Origin: Plantactinospora soyae
GTDB taxonomy: Bacteria; Actinomycetota; Actinomycetes; Mycobacteriales; Micromonosporaceae
Assembly: GCF_014874095.1 (NCBI RefSeq)
Contig: NZ_JADBEB010000001.1
Coordinates: 7,006,001-7,070,000 of the forward strand
DNA: 64,000 nt
Direction: 5' to 3'
Shown: positions 35,650-44,130 of the stretch, piece by piece
Layout of the letters: each line of letters opens with the position of its first letter
How positions within the stretch are numbered: position 1 is the first letter of the stretch
Notes under the pieces: model-generated
The model's database searches: none
What the model saw: only the letters and a program-made list of their open reading frames with translations
What the model was told of the DNA's origin: nothing
Program-made: the position numbers and the translations under genes

Positions 35650-36222
35650 TCAGTCGCCCCGGTTCCGTGGGGGCCGGTCGAGCAACAGGTCGGCGGCGCG
35701 GACGAGAACCTGGGCCCGGGTGCGATCGCCGTGGTCGGCGGCCAGGAAGTGCTCTCCGATCGCCACGCAGAAGGCGAGCAGGCTGCGGGCCTCGATCTCG
35801 TCGGCGTCGGAACAGAAGGTGCCGATCATCTCGCGCAGCAGTCCCATGCGCCGGTTGTCCACCCGTCGCAGGCGCTCGGCAACCCCCTCGTCCCGCCGCG
35901 CCCAGTCCCGGATCGCGAGGTCGATCGGCAGCAGGCGGTCACTGGAGAAGGTGAGCGCACCCGCGCGCTGAATTTTGCTCCTCGGGTCGCCGCCCTCGCG
36001 CTCGATTCGGTCGAGCACCTCGTCGGTGCTCTCCCGCTCCCAGACGTCCAGCATCGCCTCCAGCAGTGCGTCGCGGTCGGCGAAGGAGCCGTAGAACCCG
36101 CCCTTCGTGACGCCGAGACTCTTCGCCAGCGCCTCGACACGGACCGCGTCCGGGCCTCCGGCTGCCAGCGCCTGGAGCCCTTCCTCGATCCACCTGTCAC
36201 GCGTCGTGCGGATCGCGCCCAC
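35650..36222 (-). CDS. TetR-family transcriptional regulator
   Basis: 190 residues from GTG 36222 (MGAIRTTRDRW). The N-terminal helix-turn-helix (VRVEALAKSLGVTKGGFYGSFADRDALL) is the classic TetR signature; the rest is an all-helical ligand domain with LLAFCVAIGEHFLAAD near its end. It is divergent from a DUF2867-like gene 70 bp away, with direct repeats between them, so it probably represses that gene and itself. Confidence 0.9.
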   Translation of the reverse strand: MGAIRTTRDRWIEEGLQALAAGGPDAVRVEALAKSLGVTKGGFYGSFADRDALLEAMLDVWERESTDEVLDRIEREGGDPRSKIQRAGALTFSSDRLLPIDLAIRDWARRDEGVAERLRRVDNRRMGLLREMIGTFCSDADEIEARSLLAFCVAIGEHFLAADHGDRTRAQVLVRAADLLLDRPPRNRGD

Positions 36223-36238
36223 GATGCGCCTCACCTCT

Positions 36239-36258
36239 CCGTATACGCCACCGTATAT
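36239..36258. promoter_or_regulatory. Candidate TetR operator
   Basis: CCGTATAC and CCGTATAT are direct repeats 12 bp apart, with a further CGTATAG at 36286-36292, in the short AT-rich gap between the divergent TetR and DUF2867-like genes. Confidence 0.5.
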
Positions 36259-36292
36259 AGGGGCTAACCTGGTCTTGTACGGCATCGTATAG

Positions 36293-36817
36293 ATGAACGG
36301 GGACCGTGAGATGCCCGTCCACTGTGTCGAGAGTGTCGTGGGCACGCCCAACGTTTCCGAATCCATCCGCGCACTGTGTTCGTTGCCGGGCATCGACTAC
36401 GCCGACCAGTTCACCCTCTCCACGGATCCGGTCGCGGACGCGACACCGGAGCAGTGGGCCCGGGCGATCTTCGGCGACGTCCCCAGCGTCGCGCAGCTGC
36501 TGAGCTGGCGTGCTGTCCTCGGTCTCCGACTCAGCCGAGGGCGGTCGCCGGCCACGGTGGCCGGATGGCGGATCGGCGGACGTGGCGAGGACTGGATCCG
36601 ACTCGAGACCGCTTCCTGGTTCATGACCGGCAACCTCGTTGTGCAGACAACCGACGGACGGGTGTCGCTGGGGACCTTTCTGCATTACGACCGGAGCCTG
36701 GGTCACGACCTGTGGCCGCCGTTGTCCGCCATTCATCGCCGGCTGATCCCCGGGGCGCTCCGCAACGCCGCAGCGAGGATCAGGCGCCGCGACGACCGCC
36801 GGAACCCGGGCGACTGA
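36293..36817 (+). CDS. DUF2867-like protein
   Basis: 174 residues. The pattern DYADQFTLSTDPVADATPEQWA near position 37 followed by SWRAVLGLRLSRG and a beta-rich C-terminus resembles DUF2867 proteins, often found beside TetR regulators in actinobacteria. Function unknown; a small ligand-binding fold is plausible. ATG 36293 is chosen; an internal ATG six codons later is an alternative. No signal peptide. Confidence 0.65.
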   Translation: MNGDREMPVHCVESVVGTPNVSESIRALCSLPGIDYADQFTLSTDPVADATPEQWARAIFGDVPSVAQLLSWRAVLGLRLSRGRSPATVAGWRIGGRGEDWIRLETASWFMTGNLVVQTTDGRVSLGTFLHYDRSLGHDLWPPLSAIHRRLIPGALRNAAARIRRRDDRRNPGD

Positions 36818-36956
36818 CCGTGGGGCCATGGTCCCGGTCGGACCCGTCGCGCCGTCGTCCGGTTCGTCGAGCAGCATGACCAGGGCCCGGGTGCCGCTGG
36901 TGACCACTGCATGATCCTGCAGGAACCAGTTCCCGGGCACACAGGGCCGCCGAGGA

Positions 36957-38183
36957 TCAGCGACCGGCGGTGGTGCCGGTAGCGAGTACCTCGGTCGCGG
37001 AAGTGAGCCGGCGAGCCGCCAGTTCGGCGAGCAGCGCAGCGCCGTCGGCGAGCACGCTGTCGTCGTACGTGGCCCGGGGCGAGTGGTTTCCCGGTGCCGT
37101 CTCCGGGTCGTCGGTGGTGCACGCGCCGAGGAAAAGGTACGCCCCGGGTACCCGGCCCAGTACCCGGGAGAAGTCCTCCGAGCCGGTCACCGGGTTGCGC
37201 AGGTCCGCGAACCGGTCCGCCCCGAACACCTCACGGACGGTCGTGGCGGCGAACTCGTGCTCGGCGGGATCGTTGACCGTGACCGGATACTCCGCCTCGT
37301 ACCGCACCTCGGCCCGCAGGCCGTGGGCCGCGGCGAGCTGCTCGCAGAGCCGTACCGCGTGCTCCCCGATCTGTTCGGTGACCGATTCGTCGAAGGTCCG
37401 TACGGTCGCCTCGAAGTACGCCTCGTCCGGGATGACGTTTCGGCGGGTTCCGGCGTGGAAGGTGCCGACCGTCAGCACCACCGGTTCGAACGCGTCGAAC
37501 CGACGGGCGACCATCGTCTGCAACGCGGTGACCATCTCGCAGGCGACCGGCACCGGGTCAAGGGTCGTGTGCGGCCGGGAGCCGTGCCCACCCGCCCCGA
37601 CGACCTTGACGAACAGGCCGGCCGAGCCCGCCATCAACGGCCCGGGTCGGGACGAGAACACGCCCCGGTCGAGAATCGAGGCGAACACGTGCAGCCCGTA
37701 CGCGGCCTCGACCGGTCGACCGGCGGCGGCGAGTACGCCCTCGGAGATCATGTGGGCGGCGCCGTCGAAGCCCTCCTCGCCGGGCTGGAACATGAACACC
37801 ACGTCACCGGCGAGTTCGTTCCGCCGGGCGGCGAGCAGCCGGGCGGCGCCGACCAGCCCGGCGGTGTGCAGGTCGTGACCGCAGGCGTGCATGAGGCCCG
37901 GATGCCGCGAGGTGAAGTCGACGCCGGTGCCCTCGACGATCGGCAGCGCGTCCATGTCGCCCCGGAGCAGCACGGCCGGTCCCGGCCTGCCGCCGCGCAG
38001 TACGGCGGTCACCGAGGAGAGCGCCTTGCCGGTGCTGATCTCGAGCGGCAGGGGTTCGAGGGCGGCGAGCACCCGTTCCTGGGTACGCGGAAGGTCGAGG
38101 CCCATCTCCGGGATCTGGTGCAGTTCCCGGCGCAGTGCGACCAACTCGTCCTGGATCTCCGCCGCGTCATCCCGCAGACTCAT
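36957..38183 (-). CDS. M20-family amidohydrolase (HipO/AbgB-like)
   Basis: 408-residue zinc peptidase/amidohydrolase of the M20D group. Metal ligands are in LLRGDMDALP, MHACGHDLHTAG, PGEEGFDGA and a late His in GNHSPRATYDD; the dimerisation segment contains GAGGHGSRPH. Such enzymes remove acyl groups from amino acids or cleave small amide-linked compounds. It is monocistronic, between a TetR/DUF2867 pair and a divergent 5'-nucleotidase gene. The substrate cannot be read from the sequence. Confidence 0.92.
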   Translation of the reverse strand: MSLRDDAAEIQDELVALRRELHQIPEMGLDLPRTQERVLAALEPLPLEISTGKALSSVTAVLRGGRPGPAVLLRGDMDALPIVEGTGVDFTSRHPGLMHACGHDLHTAGLVGAARLLAARRNELAGDVVFMFQPGEEGFDGAAHMISEGVLAAAGRPVEAAYGLHVFASILDRGVFSSRPGPLMAGSAGLFVKVVGAGGHGSRPHTTLDPVPVACEMVTALQTMVARRFDAFEPVVLTVGTFHAGTRRNVIPDEAYFEATVRTFDESVTEQIGEHAVRLCEQLAAAHGLRAEVRYEAEYPVTVNDPAEHEFAATTVREVFGADRFADLRNPVTGSEDFSRVLGRVPGAYLFLGACTTDDPETAPGNHSPRATYDDSVLADGAALLAELAARRLTSATEVLATGTTAGR

Positions 38184-38374
38184 CGGTCCCCCACCGTCGT
38201 CGTACCCGAACTGCCGTTTCCTCGGGTCGGTCGCCGCAGCACAGGCCCCGGCAGATATCCAAGATCCTACGGAGCGGGGTCGGGCGGGCAAGTGTCACGA
38301 CCAGCCCCGCCACTGTGGGAGTGACGAACGGCACCCCGGCGGGCTCGGCTTCGGGGGCACCGGACGGCGGCCGG

Positions 38375-38417
38375 TCGGAGCCGGGAAGGGCTGCGGCCGA
38401 TCGGAGCCGGGAAGGGC
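38375..38417. repeat. 17-bp direct repeat in the M20/nucleotidase intergenic region
   Basis: TCGGAGCCGGGAAGGGC occurs at 38375-38391 and again at 38401-38417. The rest of the 396-bp divergent region (38184-38579) shows no gene. Confidence 0.7.
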
Positions 38418-38536
38418 ACCGGCGACCCGGCCCGGGATGACGGGCCGCCGTCCGGCCATCGGACATCAGATGGCCGGACGATGTCGATCACCGGCTCCGC
38501 TGGCGTGGCCCGCGACGGGTCGTTATGGTGCCGTCG

Positions 38537-38555
38537 GCGCGCCTACCAGGCGCGC
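38537..38555. promoter_or_regulatory. Inverted repeat before the 5'-nucleotidase gene
   Basis: GCGCGCCT-ACC-AGGCGCGC, perfect 8-bp arms, 24 bp upstream of the ATG and just before the Shine-Dalgarno AGGAAAGG. It could be an operator or a leader hairpin. Confidence 0.45.
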
Positions 38556-38579
38556 GCCCCCGTCTAGGAAAGGCACGGC

Positions 38580-40370
38580 ATGACCCCCCTCACCGGCCCT
38601 TCGCGGCGGCAGGTGCTCGCCGGCGCCGCCGCTGCCGCCGCAGCACCGCTCGTCGGCACCGCACCGGCGCAGGCGCACCGGCCGACCCGGCCGAAGACCT
38701 ACGACCTCACCGTGCTGGGTACCTCGGACACCCACGGCAACGTCTACAACTGGGACTACTACCGCGACGCCGAGTACGACGACAGCGCCCACAACGACGT
38801 CGGGGTGGCGAAGCTGGCCAGCCTGGTGAAGCAGATCCGCACCGAGCGGCGGGGCAAAGCCACCCTGGTCCTCGACGCCGGTGACACGATCCAGGGAACC
38901 TCGCTCGCCACCTACTACGCCAAGCAGGAGCCGATCACCACCACCGGTGAGACGCACCCGATGGCGCGGGCGATGAACATCCTCGACTACGACGCGGTGA
39001 CGCTCGGGAACCACGAGTTCAACTACGGGCTTCCGCTGCTGGACAAGTGGATCCGGCAGCTCGGCTTCCCGGCGCTGGCCGCCAACGCGGTCAACGAGCG
39101 CACCGGCAAGCCGGCGTTCACGCCGTACCTGATCAAGAAGGTCTCGCTCGGACACGGCGCGCCGACGCTGCGGGTCGGCATCCTGGGTCTGACCAACCCG
39201 GGCACGGCGATCTGGGACCGTGGCCACGTCGAGGGCAAGCTGCGCTTCGAGGACATGGTGGCGACCGCCGCGAAGTGGGTTCCGGTGATGCGGGAGCGCG
39301 GCGCCGACATCGTGCTGATCTCGGCGCACGGCGGCGACAGCGGTACGTCGAGCTACGGACCGGAGCTGCCGAACGAGAACCCGTGCGCGATGATCGCCGA
39401 ACAGGTACCCGGGATCGACGCGATCCTCTTCGGTCACGCCCACAACGAGGTGGTGGAACGGTTCGTCGCGAACGTCAGGACCGGCGAGCGGGTACTGCTG
39501 TCCGAGCCGTCGAAGTGGGGCCAGCGGCTGACCCGGATGGACTTCACCCTCGAACGGGACCGTGGACGCTGGCGGATCACCACCAAGCGGGCCACGATGC
39601 TGAACAGCAACACCGTGCCGGAGGACCCGAAGGTGCTCGCAGCGGTACGCGGTCAGCACGCCAAGACGGTCGCGTACGTCAACCAGGTGGTGGCCACCTC
39701 CGCGGTGGAGTTGTCGGCGGCGGAGTCCCGGTACAAGGACACCCCGATCCTGGACTACATCAACAAGGTGCAGACCGACACCGTCACCGCCGCCCTGGCC
39801 GGCACCCAGTACGCCAGCCTGCCGGTGCTGTCGATCGCGGCGCCGTTCAGCCGGACCGCCGTCTTTCCGGCCGGCGACGTACGGATCAAGGATGTCGCGG
39901 GGCTCTACATCTACGACAACACCCTCGAAGCGGTGGTGGTCAGCGGCGCCGAGGTACGGGCCTACCTGGAGTACTCGGCGAAGTACTTCCGCACCTTCGG
40001 GCCGGGCGCACCCGTCGACCCGGCGCAGATCAGTGACCCGGCCGTACCGGACTACAACTACGACACCCTCTCCGGCGTCGACTACGACATCGACATCAGC
40101 CGGCCGGTGGGCCAGCGGATCACCAGCCTGACCCATCCGGGCAGCGGAACCCCGGTCGCCGACAACGACCAGTTCGTGATCGCGGTGAACAACTACCGGC
40201 GCAGCGGCGGCGGAAACTTCCCCGGGATCGTGAAGACCCAGATCTACAACGAGCAGCAGGAGATCCGTCAGCTGCTCATCGACTGGGCCCAGGCCAAGGG
40301 CAGCATCGACCCGGCCGACTTCTTCGAGCCGAACTGGCGACTGGTCCGCGAGGGCGTCCCCGTCTTCTGA
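38580..40370 (+). CDS. Secreted bifunctional nucleotidase / metallophosphoesterase (UshA/YfkN-like)
   Basis: 596 residues. A Tat-type signal (PSRRQVLAGAAAAAAAPLVG, cleavage after AQA) predicts export in folded form. The N-terminal calcineurin-like domain has LGTSDTHGNVYNWD, VLDAGDTIQG, LGNHEFNYG, AHGGDS and GHAHNEV metal motifs. The C-terminal 5'-nucleotidase domain carries FSRTAVFPAGDV and the substrate-stacking-like NNYRRSGGGNFPG. It probably releases phosphate and nucleosides from extracellular nucleotides. AGGAAAGG lies ahead of the ATG. Confidence 0.94.
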   Translation: MTPLTGPSRRQVLAGAAAAAAAPLVGTAPAQAHRPTRPKTYDLTVLGTSDTHGNVYNWDYYRDAEYDDSAHNDVGVAKLASLVKQIRTERRGKATLVLDAGDTIQGTSLATYYAKQEPITTTGETHPMARAMNILDYDAVTLGNHEFNYGLPLLDKWIRQLGFPALAANAVNERTGKPAFTPYLIKKVSLGHGAPTLRVGILGLTNPGTAIWDRGHVEGKLRFEDMVATAAKWVPVMRERGADIVLISAHGGDSGTSSYGPELPNENPCAMIAEQVPGIDAILFGHAHNEVVERFVANVRTGERVLLSEPSKWGQRLTRMDFTLERDRGRWRITTKRATMLNSNTVPEDPKVLAAVRGQHAKTVAYVNQVVATSAVELSAAESRYKDTPILDYINKVQTDTVTAALAGTQYASLPVLSIAAPFSRTAVFPAGDVRIKDVAGLYIYDNTLEAVVVSGAEVRAYLEYSAKYFRTFGPGAPVDPAQISDPAVPDYNYDTLSGVDYDIDISRPVGQRITSLTHPGSGTPVADNDQFVIAVNNYRRSGGGNFPGIVKTQIYNEQQEIRQLLIDWAQAKGSIDPADFFEPNWRLVREGVPVF

Positions 40371-40384
40371 CCAGGTGCAAGGAG

Positions 40385-40422
40385 GGGCCCCTTCTTATCG
40401 TTTCTTGTAGAAGAAGGGGCCC
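40385..40422. terminator. Bidirectional terminator between nucleotidase and AtzH-like genes
   Basis: GGGCCCCTTCTT and AAGAAGGGGCCC form a 12-bp stem; each side ends in a T-rich run on the appropriate strand, as in classical intrinsic terminators. Confidence 0.88.
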
Positions 40423-40425
40423 TTC

Positions 40426-40818
40426 CTAACGCTCTGCCGGCACGCCGGCCGGTTCGGAGACATGGGCGCTGACGATGCGCCAGCCGATTGGCAGGCGTAC
40501 CCAGGTCTGGGTCTGCCGGCCGGTGGCGTTGCCGTCGGGGTAGTCGAAGAAGGTGTTCACCACCGCCGTGTCGGCACCGAAGGTGCTGATCACGGTGCCG
40601 TGCAGCCGCCGGCCGGGCGGCAGCGGTGGCTGCTCCGACCGCCACCGCCGCTGCTCCTCGATCCCGACCTGATGGTCGGCGACGCCGAACCGGACCGTCC
40701 GGGCCGAAGCCCAGAAGTAGCCGATGATCGCGTCCACGTCGCCGGCCGTCAGCGCCGCCTCGTAGCCGGCGAACTCGGCCCCGATCTCGGCGACCACCTC
40801 CGGCCGGTCAACGTCCAC
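40426..40818 (-). CDS. AtzH/HpxZ-like SnoaL-fold protein
   Basis: 130 residues of the DUF3225 group: GYEAALTAGDVDAIIGYFW, HQVGIEEQRRWR and WVRLPIGWRIVSAHVS are landmarks. AtzH takes part in cyanuric-acid breakdown beside allophanate hydrolase AtzF, and HpxZ in oxalurate use. Here it ends an operon with permease, two cysteine hydrolases and AtzF, supporting a role in the same nitrogen pathway. It overlaps the permease gene by 11 bp. Confidence 0.82.
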   Translation of the reverse strand: MDVDRPEVVAEIGAEFAGYEAALTAGDVDAIIGYFWASARTVRFGVADHQVGIEEQRRWRSEQPPLPPGRRLHGTVISTFGADTAVVNTFFDYPDGNATGRQTQTWVRLPIGWRIVSAHVSEPAGVPAER

Positions 40819-42544
40819 CGGTCGTCGCCTCCGCCCCGGCCGGCGCCGACGACTCCGGGTCGGCCGTTCGTTGCACCGGCAGCGCCGGGTCCGCCGACGC
40901 GAGAGCTGGCGCCGACGCGGGAGCCGGCGACGACGCCGGATCCGGCGATGACGCGGGAGCCGCCGACGACCGGCCGCCGTGCTGGCGGTCGAGTTCCCGT
41001 TCCTCGGGCTCCGGCTCGCGGGGTGGGATCTTCGCCAGTGCGAACAGGCCGCAGATCACCGCCACGAACAGGTACCCCAGCGCCACCTGGCCGTTGGCGT
41101 TCCATTCGATCCGTTCGCCGTGGATGAGCCCGATGAAGGCAAGGGCCGAGCCGACCGCCGCGAAGATCGCCGCCCGGGTGAACCGCTTGTCGATGATGAA
41201 CACCACCACCGCACCGAGCACCAGGCCCGCCAGGATCGCACCCTGACCGAGTACCAGCAGCCCGTCGTAGACGACACCGGCACCGGCCAGCGCCGAATTT
41301 CCCACCTCGGCGGCGCTGGTACCGGCCGCGGCGAGCACGTTGTCCATCTGCCCGGTCGCCCAGGCGGCGATGTTGGGAATCAGCGCCGCCACCACCGCTG
41401 CGGCGTGTACCCGGGGCGTCGCCTGGAACGCCTGCGCCCCGATCAGCAGGCCGATGTAGAGCAGGATCGGCACGATCGCGGCGGTCGGGAAGATCGTGGC
41501 GAGCAGGCCGAACATGCCGAGGAAACAGAGCACCGCGATGACCACCCCGGTCGCCATCGAGTAGCCACTGCGACCACCGGCGGCCTTCCAGCCCGGATGG
41601 CCGACGTAGACGGCCGGCGGAAACGGCGAGCCGAGTGCCGCACCGATGACCGCACCGGCCCCGTCCGCGAGCAGCACGCTGCGCAGGTTGTAGTTGTCCC
41701 CGGCCGTGGCCGCACTCTCCACGTTGGTCATGCCCTCGGTGAAGTTGTAGACGCCCAGCGGGATGGCGGTGGCGAGCAGCGGCGCCATTTCGGCGAGCCC
41801 GTCGAACAGCAGCCCGAGTTGCAACGACGGCAACCCGAGTGCGATGTCCCCGGCCGCCGCCGAGACGTCCGGCACCGACATCGCCCCACCGATCCAGCCG
41901 ATCGCCGTACCGAGCAGCAGGGCGGCCAGCCCGATCGGAATGTTGCCGGGCAGTCGTACGTCGGTGAGCAGGCCGATCAGCAGCAACGCCAGTACGGGAA
42001 GGGCGATCCAGGCCATCCGCCACATCTGACCGGCCGGGTTCATCGAGATGAAGGTGATGGAGATTCCGGCCAGGGTGCCGAGCAGTGCCGCCCGAGGGGC
42101 GTACCGGCGGATGTACGGGCCGACGAACGCGCCGATCAGCACGATGACGCCGATGATGAACGCCCAGGCCACCCCGGCCTGCCAGGCCTGCCGCGCGTCC
42201 TGGGTACGCAGATAGATCGGCAGCATGATCACGAAGATCACGATGAACATGTGCGGCACACTGGGCCCGTACGGCAGCGCGGTGACGTCGGTACGGTTCT
42301 CCCGGCGGGCCAGCCGCCGGGCCAGCACCGTGTAGTAGATGTTGCCGGCGACCAGGGCGATGCCCAGCGCCGGCAGAATGGTGCCGAACACGTCGCCGGA
42401 GGAGAGCCTGACGACGCCTAGACAGAGGGCGGTCAGCGTCAGCACGTTGACCAGGACGTTGACCCCGAAACCGAAGAAGGCGTTGGTGTCGCCGCGCACC
42501 CAGAGCGGGAGATTCGCGGCGGTGCGCTCGGTCGTCTTCACCAT
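40808..42544 (-). CDS. Purine/uracil-permease-like membrane transporter
   Basis: 578 residues with 12-14 hydrophobic helices. Motifs such as RTDVTALPYGPSVPHMF and LGVYNFTEGMTNVESAA resemble NCS2/AzgA-type nucleobase permeases. The last 75 residues form a cytoplasmic Pro/Ala/Ser-rich tail (PASSPDPASSPAPASAPA). ATG 42544 follows AAAGGGTG. Within a biuret/allophanate operon its cargo may be biuret, triuret or a cyclic ureide rather than a nucleobase (inference). Confidence 0.82.
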   Translation of the reverse strand: MVKTTERTAANLPLWVRGDTNAFFGFGVNVLVNVLTLTALCLGVVRLSSGDVFGTILPALGIALVAGNIYYTVLARRLARRENRTDVTALPYGPSVPHMFIVIFVIMLPIYLRTQDARQAWQAGVAWAFIIGVIVLIGAFVGPYIRRYAPRAALLGTLAGISITFISMNPAGQMWRMAWIALPVLALLLIGLLTDVRLPGNIPIGLAALLLGTAIGWIGGAMSVPDVSAAAGDIALGLPSLQLGLLFDGLAEMAPLLATAIPLGVYNFTEGMTNVESAATAGDNYNLRSVLLADGAGAVIGAALGSPFPPAVYVGHPGWKAAGGRSGYSMATGVVIAVLCFLGMFGLLATIFPTAAIVPILLYIGLLIGAQAFQATPRVHAAAVVAALIPNIAAWATGQMDNVLAAAGTSAAEVGNSALAGAGVVYDGLLVLGQGAILAGLVLGAVVVFIIDKRFTRAAIFAAVGSALAFIGLIHGERIEWNANGQVALGYLFVAVICGLFALAKIPPREPEPEERELDRQHGGRSSAAPASSPDPASSPAPASAPALASADPALPVQRTADPESSAPAGAEATTGGR

Positions 42545-42562
42545 GGCTGGCACCCTTTCCGG

Positions 42563-43381
42563 TCAGGAGGGTTGCAACACGGACGTGGCCGTTGCCGCGA
42601 CTGCGGCCGGCTGGGACGAACTGGTCGCGGACGGATCGGAGCCGGGCGGAGTCGCGACGGTGGAAGACGGCGCGGAAGCGACGACGGAGGACGCCGCAGA
42701 GGCGGCCGGCGACCACGCCGTGGTCAACTCGGTGATCACCTCGGTCGAGTCGGCGACCCAGCCGAAGATCCCGCCCTGTGCGGAGATCATGTCGAGACCG
42801 ACCCGCTGGAACTCGGGAAAGTACGATCCGACGCAGTCGGCGAGCACCAGACACTCGTACCCGCGATCGTTCGCCTCCCGGACCGTCGTGTGCACGCACA
42901 CCTCGGTCGTCACGCCGGTGACCAGTAGGCTCGTTATCCCGCGTTCGGTGAGCATCGCGTCCAGGCCGGTGGCGTAGAAGGCGCCCTTGCCCGGCTTGTC
43001 GATGACCGGCTCGCCGTCGGTCGGCGCGAGTTCGTCGATGATGTCGTGGCCGTACTCGCCACGGATCAGGATCCGGCCGTTCGGTCCGGGGTCGCCGATC
43101 CGGGCACTCGGTGCGCCCCGGTCTCGCTTGGCCGGCGGGCAGTCGGAGAGGTCGGGTAGGTGCCCCTCCCGGGTGTGGATGACCGGCAGCCCGGTCTCCC
43201 GGGCCGCGGCGAGCAGCGCCGTGAGCGGCGCGATGGTCCGGCGCAACTGGGCGACGTCGTTGCCCAGGCTCTCCCCGAACCCGCCGGGTTCGAGGAAGTC
43301 GCGCTGCATGTCGATGACCAGCAGCGCGGTCGTGGACAGTTCGAAGGTGTACGGATCGGGACGCGCGTCGACGGTAGGCAT
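42563..43381 (-). CDS. Isochorismatase-family cysteine hydrolase, triuret/biuret hydrolase-like
   Basis: 272 residues. Catalytic triad: Asp in [10 protein letters not shown], Lys in [11 protein letters not shown] and Cys in [20 protein letters not shown], the same pattern as in biuret hydrolase BiuH and triuret hydrolase TrtA. It is clearly paralogous to the next gene but more diverged from BiuH, so TrtA-like activity is the preferred guess. A C-terminal tail of about 45 residues is Ala/Ser/Thr/Pro-rich and absent from typical family members. ATG 43381 has GAGGA seven bases upstream. Confidence 0.8.
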   Translation of the reverse strand: MPTVDARPDPYTFELSTTALLVIDMQRDFLEPGGFGESLGNDVAQLRRTIAPLTALLAAARETGLPVIHTREGHLPDLSDCPPAKRDRGAPSARIGDPGPNGRILIRGEYGHDIIDELAPTDGEPVIDKPGKGAFYATGLDAMLTERGITSLLVTGVTTEVCVHTTVREANDRGYECLVLADCVGSYFPEFQRVGLDMISAQGGIFGWVADSTEVITELTTAWSPAASAASSVVASAPSSTVATPPGSDPSATSSSQPAAVAATATSVLQPS

Positions 43382-43423
43382 GGAAGATCCTCAGGGGTAA
43401 GGGATCCGTCGCGACAACGGCGG

Positions 43424-44116
43424 TCAGTCGTCGGTGATCGCGGCGAGAACGTCGTCGGAGGTGCTGACGCAGCCGAAGACCCCACCCTGCATCGTCACCA
43501 TGTGCAGGGCGGCGGCGTGGTTGTCCGGGTCGGTCGCGCCGGTACAGTCGGCGAGGATCAGGCACTCGTAGCCCCGATCGTTCGCCTCCCGCATCGTGGT
43601 GTGTACGCAGACATCGGTGGTGATGCCGGTGAGAATCAGATGGGTGATGCCCCGGGTACGCAGCACCAGGTCCAGGTTGGTGGCGTAGAAGGCGCCCTTG
43701 CCGGGCTTGTCGACGACTACCTCGCCGGCCGCCGGAGCCACCTCGGGCACGATCTCCCAGCCGGGCTCGCCCCGGACCAGAATCCGCCCGCACGGGCCGG
43801 CCGCGCCGATCTCGGCGCCGATCCGGGCCGACCGCCAGCGCTTGTTGGCCGGCAGATCGGAGAGTTCGGGATCGTGGCCCTCCCGGGTGTGCACGACCAG
43901 CATGCCGATCTCCCGGGCCCGACTGAGAAGTCGAGCGGTGGCGGGCAGGCCGGCTCGGGTGAGGCTGATGTCGTAACCCATGCTGTCGACGTAGCCACCT
44001 GGACCGCAGAAGTCGGTCTGCCAGTCGATACAGAGCAGTGCGGTACGTTCGGCGGGTGCCGAACCGTCGTACGGCCAGAGGTAGGGGTCGGCTTTGACGG
44101 GGCCGATGCGAGGCAC
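43424..44116 (-). CDS. biuH: Biuret amidohydrolase (BiuH-like)
   Basis: 230-residue cysteine hydrolase converting biuret to allophanate and ammonia. N-terminal [10 protein letters not shown] and the segments [37 protein letters not shown] and [20 protein letters not shown] closely follow the Rhizobium BiuH pattern, with the catalytic Asp, Lys and Cys in place. GTG 44116 follows AAGGGAG. Located 14 bp after atzF, whose product removes the allophanate formed. The neighbouring paralog probably supplies a related substrate step. Confidence 0.88.
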   Translation of the reverse strand: MPRIGPVKADPYLWPYDGSAPAERTALLCIDWQTDFCGPGGYVDSMGYDISLTRAGLPATARLLSRAREIGMLVVHTREGHDPELSDLPANKRWRSARIGAEIGAAGPCGRILVRGEPGWEIVPEVAPAAGEVVVDKPGKGAFYATNLDLVLRTRGITHLILTGITTDVCVHTTMREANDRGYECLILADCTGATDPDNHAAALHMVTMQGGVFGCVSTSDDVLAAITDD

Positions 44117-44130
44117 GGGGGCGGCTCCCT